A DNA stretch of 64,000 bases from Oceanobacillus sp. FSL K6-2867 (GTDB lineage Bacteria; Bacillota; Bacilli; Bacillales; Amphibacillaceae), in contig NZ_CP150144.1 of the NCBI RefSeq assembly GCF_037963145.1, forward strand, positions 2,046,001-2,110,000, written 5' to 3'. The translations under genes and the position numbers were made by a program. Of this stretch, positions 60,326 through 64,000 are shown piece by piece. The stretch's first letter is position 1; the number at the start of each line of letters is the position of its first letter. The notes below the pieces were generated by a model that worked only from the letters and a program-made list of their open reading frames with translations, had not been told where the DNA came from and ran no database searches.

Positions 60326-61273
60326 ATGAAGAACATCTATATATTGGTATGTCTGTTTGTGGTAGCTATCCTAGCAGGTTGTACGGATTCATCTGCGAAT
60401 GGTGAAACAAATAATAATGGGGGAAATAATTATTCCATTACTGACTTTGCGGGGCAGGAGGTTACCTTTGAACAGGTTCCTGGGCGGATTGCAGCACTCA
60501 GTAGTGGGGAGATGGATATTATTTATGCATTAGGTGGTGAGCTGGTAGGACGACCGAGTACAGATGTTGGTGTACCAGAAAGCGCAGTGGATGTTGAACA
60601 AGTTGGTAATACACATGGAATTGATTTAGAAAAGATAGCGTCCGTTCAACCTGATGTTGTCTTAGGAAATGTCCAAATGAATAGCAAAGACACAGCATCC
60701 ATTCACAGTTTACATGCACAAATGGTATTAACCGAAGCAAATTCAATTGAGGATATTCAAGAGCAAATTAGGTTATTTGGTGAGATGCTGCAAAAACAAG
60801 ATAAAGCAGAAGTCATAAATGCAGAAATCAATGAAAAAATCGAAGCGTTACATAAAGAAGATACCGATCCAGTTCGTGTATTACTCGTCTATGGTGCACC
60901 TGGAACCTTTATGACCGCTCTTCCAAATTCATTAAGCGGCAATATACTGGAGGCTGTCGGCGGCGAAAATATCGCTAGTGATTTTGAAAGCTTAGAAGCA
61001 TATCCCCAATATGCCCAATTAAATACAGAACGAATTATCGAAGCAAACCCACAGTATATTTTATTGATGAGTCATGGTGATCCAGAAGCAGTCGAATCAG
61101 GATTTATAGAGGAAATGGAGAAGAATCCTGCATGGAATAACCTGGATGCAGTAAAAGCTGGAAATATTGAAGTGCTGCCAGCTGATTTATTTGGTACGAA
61201 CCCTGGCACAAGAGTAATGGAGGCAATGGAATTATTAGAAGAATTATTAGCCACGGTGTCAAATGAATCATGA
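60326..61273 (+). CDS. Heme/iron ABC transporter substrate-binding lipoprotein (IsdE-like)
   Basis: The 315-residue protein has a signal peptide and lipobox LAGC (C19), then an acidic, asparagine-rich linker. Two PBP domains are joined by a long helix (class III). The order binding protein, FecCD permease, ATPase, IsdG-type monooxygenase points to heme as cargo, most like IsdE; the sequence itself does not exclude a siderophore. Fur control is clear. It overlaps the next gene by 4 bp. Confidence 0.85.
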   Translation: MKNIYILVCLFVVAILAGCTDSSANGETNNNGGNNYSITDFAGQEVTFEQVPGRIAALSSGEMDIIYALGGELVGRPSTDVGVPESAVDVEQVGNTHGIDLEKIASVQPDVVLGNVQMNSKDTASIHSLHAQMVLTEANSIEDIQEQIRLFGEMLQKQDKAEVINAEINEKIEALHKEDTDPVRVLLVYGAPGTFMTALPNSLSGNILEAVGGENIASDFESLEAYPQYAQLNTERIIEANPQYILLMSHGDPEAVESGFIEEMEKNPAWNNLDAVKAGNIEVLPADLFGTNPGTRVMEAMELLEELLATVSNES

Positions 61274-62268
61274 ACATTGAACAACGTACCGTAAGAAGAA
61301 AGTGGGGAATTACACTTTTTCCGGTTTTAGTAATCACTGTGTCGGTGTTTGGCTTAATCTATGGTTCCGTACCGATTACACTCGTAGATATTTGGAATGT
61401 ACTTACGGGAAGCGGCGAATCGATACATGAGACCATTATTTTACAATTGCGTTTACCACGCGTGTTAATTGGTTTGCTCGTTGGTGCATGTCTCGGCGTT
61501 TCGGGGGCAATTTTGCAAGGCGTGATGAAGAATCCGCTTGCAGATCCCGGGATAATTGGCGTAACAGCTGGCGGTGGTGTTGCAGCGACAATAACAATGC
61601 TTGTGTTACCGCAATTTGGCTACCTGCTCCCCATCACTGCCTTTATTGGCGCCTTAGTAACAGCAATCCTTATTTATTTACTCGCATGGGATCGTGGTGC
61701 ATCCGCCTTTAAAATTATTTTGGCAGGTGTAGCAATAAATGCTTTGTTAGGCGCAGTACAAAGCGGATTAATGGTCATTTTTAGTGATCGTGTCCAATCG
61801 GTACTACCTTGGCTTGCTGGAGGATTAAATGGACGTAGCTGGTATCATTTAAGCTTTATGGCACCATACGCTATCGTTGGATTACTGTTATCCCTACTGG
61901 CAATTAAGCCAGCAAACCTTCTTCTATTAGGTGATGACTCAGCCAAATTGCTGGGTGAAAGAGTAGAATGGCAACGATTTTTACTTATCGTACTAGCGGC
62001 ACTATTAGCGGGAACAGCAGTAAGTGTGGCAGGACTGATTGGCTTTGTAGGGCTTGTCGTCCCCCATATTATTCGGCTTATCTTCGGCGAGGATTATCGA
62101 TTCTTACTGCCACTTTCGGCGTTGGGAGGAGCAGTACTTGTTGTCTTTGCAGATACGCTAGCTCGTACCCTGTTTGATCCAATTGAACTCCCGGTTGGGA
62201 TTTTACTAGCATGTTTAGGAGCTCCTTTCTTCCTATATTTATTAAAAAAGCGGGGAATGATGGTATGA
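61270..62268 (+). CDS. FecCD-family permease of the heme/iron ABC transporter
   Basis: The 332-residue protein has about ten membrane helices and the BtuC/FecCD signatures RLPRVLIGLLVGACLGVSGA, NPLADPGIIGVTAGG and GLIGFVGLVVPHIIRLIFG. It starts at ATGA overlapping the lipoprotein gene's stop. No second permease gene is present, so it probably forms a homodimer. Confidence 0.93.
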   Translation: MNIEQRTVRRKWGITLFPVLVITVSVFGLIYGSVPITLVDIWNVLTGSGESIHETIILQLRLPRVLIGLLVGACLGVSGAILQGVMKNPLADPGIIGVTAGGGVAATITMLVLPQFGYLLPITAFIGALVTAILIYLLAWDRGASAFKIILAGVAINALLGAVQSGLMVIFSDRVQSVLPWLAGGLNGRSWYHLSFMAPYAIVGLLLSLLAIKPANLLLLGDDSAKLLGERVEWQRFLLIVLAALLAGTAVSVAGLIGFVGLVVPHIIRLIFGEDYRFLLPLSALGGAVLVVFADTLARTLFDPIELPVGILLACLGAPFFLYLLKKRGMMV

Positions 62269-63077
62269 ATCAAGTGATTACGACGAAGGATCTTTCACTC
62301 CAAGTTGGCTATTTTACACTGAAAGATATTACGGTACAAATTCCAAAAGGGAAAATTACATCGATTGTTGGCTCTAATGGTTCTGGCAAATCAACACTAT
62401 TAAAACTAATTGCTAGACTCCTTGAGCAAGATAGTGGCCATGTGATTGTAAACAATAAACGTTCCAAGCAATATAAGGCAAAGGAATTTGCTAAGGTCTT
62501 GGCAATGATGCCACAGTCGAAGCAGTCGCTGCCAAATTTAACCGTAGAGGAGTTAATTGCGTTTGGGCGTTATCCATATAAAAAACGCTTTGAAACAAGA
62601 ACTTCAGAAGAAGACAGAAATGTTATTCAATGGGCAATGGAAGTAACCAATACGAAAAAATATCAGGATCGGATGTTTTTAAGCCTGTCAGGAGGTGAAC
62701 AGCAAAAAGTTCGAATTGCAATGGCGCTTGCTCAACAGACAAATATACTCTTATTAGATGAGCCAACCACATACCTTGATATTGCCCATCAATTTGAGGT
62801 GATGGATTTACTGCAGGAGATTAACCAACGGTATGGCATTGCCATCATCATGGTGAATCATGAATTGCAACAGGCTGCTACGTATTCCGACTATTTAATC
62901 GCAATGAAGCAAGGGGAAATTGTAGCTGAAGGAACTCCAGAAAACTTATTAACGTCCACGTTTCTCGAAAAAGTTTACAATATTTTCGCAACCGTTAATT
63001 ATATCGATGGCTACCCAATTATTGTTCCGAATAGGCGAAAAAGGGAGTCAGATGAGAAATTGAAGGCGGTTTTCTAA
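62265..63077 (+). CDS. ATPase of the heme/iron ABC transporter
   Basis: The 270-residue ABC ATPase has Walker A GSNGSGKST, signature LSGGEQQKV, Walker B ILLLDEPT and switch MVNHE. FepC-type features include MMPQSKQSLPNLTVEELIAFGRYPY. The chosen ATG (62265) overlaps the permease stop; upstream extension lies within the permease. Confidence 0.94.
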   Translation: MNQVITTKDLSLQVGYFTLKDITVQIPKGKITSIVGSNGSGKSTLLKLIARLLEQDSGHVIVNNKRSKQYKAKEFAKVLAMMPQSKQSLPNLTVEELIAFGRYPYKKRFETRTSEEDRNVIQWAMEVTNTKKYQDRMFLSLSGGEQQKVRIAMALAQQTNILLLDEPTTYLDIAHQFEVMDLLQEINQRYGIAIIMVNHELQQAATYSDYLIAMKQGEIVAEGTPENLLTSTFLEKVYNIFATVNYIDGYPIIVPNRRKRESDEKLKAVF

Positions 63078-63119
63078 TAAAGTAATGTAAAAAATTATTT
63101 CATATAGGGGGTATCTAAC

Positions 63120-63470
63120 ATGTTAATTGTGACAAACACATCAAAAATTACAAAAGGTGATGGAGAAAAGCTCATTAACCGATTTAAGAAAGTCGGCATG
63201 GTTGAGCAAATGTCTGGTTTCCTTGGCTTAGAAGTTATGTTTACGAAGAATCTTCGTGATTATGATGAAGTATCTGTTGTGACACGCTGGAATTCCATGG
63301 ATGATTTTAAAAACTGGACCAAAAGCGACGCATTCAAAAAATCCCATCGCAAGCGGGAGATTCCAGAATATATTATTGAAAATAAAATAACATACTATGA
63401 TGTAGAAGTCGTTCGCCATCCGATTTCGGCAAATGCAGAAGCGCCAGTGCAGGAGCAAGCGACAGTGTAA
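63120..63470 (+). CDS. isdG: IsdG-type heme-degrading monooxygenase
   Basis: The 116-residue ferredoxin-like (ABM-fold) protein has the catalytic triad N6, W66 and H76, each one residue before the staphylococcal IsdG positions N7, W67, H77. The stretch [16 protein letters not shown] is the heme-binding region. It opens the heme ring to release iron. A C-terminal tail of about 20 extra residues ([14 protein letters not shown]) is unusual. ATG after AGGGGGT. Last gene of the Fur-regulated operon. Confidence 0.92.
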   Translation: MLIVTNTSKITKGDGEKLINRFKKVGMVEQMSGFLGLEVMFTKNLRDYDEVSVVTRWNSMDDFKNWTKSDAFKKSHRKREIPEYIIENKITYYDVEVVRHPISANAEAPVQEQATV

Positions 63471-63473
63471 TTA

Positions 63474-63511
63474 AAAATAAGAAGCGGTATGTATACTGCT
63501 TCTTATTTTTA
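63474..63511. terminator. Bidirectional terminator between isdG and the sortase gene
   Basis: AAATAAGAAGC and GCTTCTTATTT pair around a short loop, with A and T runs on both sides. Confidence 0.9.
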
Positions 63512-64000
63512 ATTCTGCTTCACCAATTTTCCATGAATGACAAGGCGTCCTTCATTTGGATCGAGCAAATAATCACAGGTGGATAATGTAATGATTTGGT
63601 CTTTTGCACTTAATTCAATATCTGTTGTAACTTCAGAACGTTTTTTAATATCATCTAAAAAAGTACGATACGATTCGTCACTTTCGAAATCAGTTTCAAT
63701 ATAATAAAAATCGGTTGTTGTATGGTATACAGAGAAAATTTCTACCTCGTAGCTACCATATAGTGTATCAAAGTAAAAATGCTGATGTTCCTGAAGAAAG
63801 TCTTCATCTAGAAATCGCTTCATTTGTCCGAACATCGAGCCATCCTTCATATTATGCCCGTATAATATAATATTCCGATCTTGTTGTGTTATATCATTAC
63901 GATAGTCCATGAAAATACTCCCGGCCCGTGAATCCTCTTCTTTATAATTTCGCTGCAAATAATATGCATTATCTTCTGCTTGCAGAATTGGATAATCCAC
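63509..64000 (-). CDS. srtB: Class B sortase, C-terminal part (cut by window edge)
   Basis: 163 residues are visible; the N-terminus lies beyond the right edge. The catalytic histidine is in IILYGHNM, the cysteine in TLSTCDY, and the arginine in EGRLVIHG. The TLSTC-type box and the long helix before it fit class B sortases, which anchor heme-binding proteins to the wall, often in iron-regulated loci. It is convergent with the heme operon. No sorted substrate is in the window. Confidence 0.88.
   Translation of the reverse strand: MDYPILQAEDNAYYLQRNYKEEDSRAGSIFMDYRNDITQQDRNIILYGHNMKDGSMFGQMKRFLDEDFLQEHQHFYFDTLYGSYEVEIFSVYHTTTDFYYIETDFESDESYRTFLDDIKKRSEVTTDIELSAKDQIITLSTCDYLLDPNEGRLVIHGKLVKQN

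Overview
This window is the replication-origin region of a low-GC Gram-positive, spore-forming Bacillaceae. Gene order, T-box and TPP leaders, sporulation genes (sleL, yyaC, cdaS) and two families of dispersed non-coding repeats suggest an Oceanobacillus/Virgibacillus-like organism; that genus assignment is inference. Almost all housekeeping genes point away from the origin at about 33-35.5 kb: the left arm is mostly on the minus strand and the right arm mostly on the plus strand.

Left arm, moving outward from the origin: dnaA, dnaN, rlbA, recF, remB, gyrB and gyrA; an HD-GYP-like protein with a mutated HD dyad; yaaC, guaB, dacA; serS with a serine T-box and a tRNA-Ser; a small alarmone synthetase; proC with a proline T-box; the deoxynucleoside kinases dgk/dck; a tRNA-Arg; then an accessory stretch (DAACS symporter, acsA with a cre site, a YiiX/C92-type peptidase, bioB and bioY with a BirA operator, hmp/nsrR with an NsrR operator, a DJ-1 family protein). 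It ends in sleL, an isochorismatase-family gene, tadA, the long SRP RNA, a TPP-riboswitch tenA and the start of dnaX. No rRNA operon is present in the window.

Right arm: rpmH, rnpA, yidC and jag, then an unexpected two-gene insert, then mnmE, mnmG, rsmG, noc, parA and parB with two parS sites. Next come membrane and sporulation genes (DUF554, yyaC, ykvI-like, MscS), yyzM, ychF, rpsF-ssb-rpsR, yybS-gdpP-rplI-dnaC and cdaS. The window closes with a Fur-controlled heme/iron uptake operon (lipoprotein, permease, ATPase, IsdG-type monooxygenase) facing a class B sortase gene cut by the window edge.

The most interesting element is the insert at 37957-39480 between jag and mnmE. It encodes a Sec-secreted 289-residue protein whose C-terminal domain carries an R / STT / ExE residue pattern reminiscent of ADP-ribosyltransferase-type toxins. 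An acidic, all-helical partner follows 27 bp later, consistent with a toxin-immunity pair, and the pair has its own flanking terminators. Also notable are three size variants of one non-coding repeat, all oriented with the neighbouring gene, one of them in the dnaA leader; DnaA boxes embedded in a terminator before mnmE; and the degenerate HD-GYP protein.
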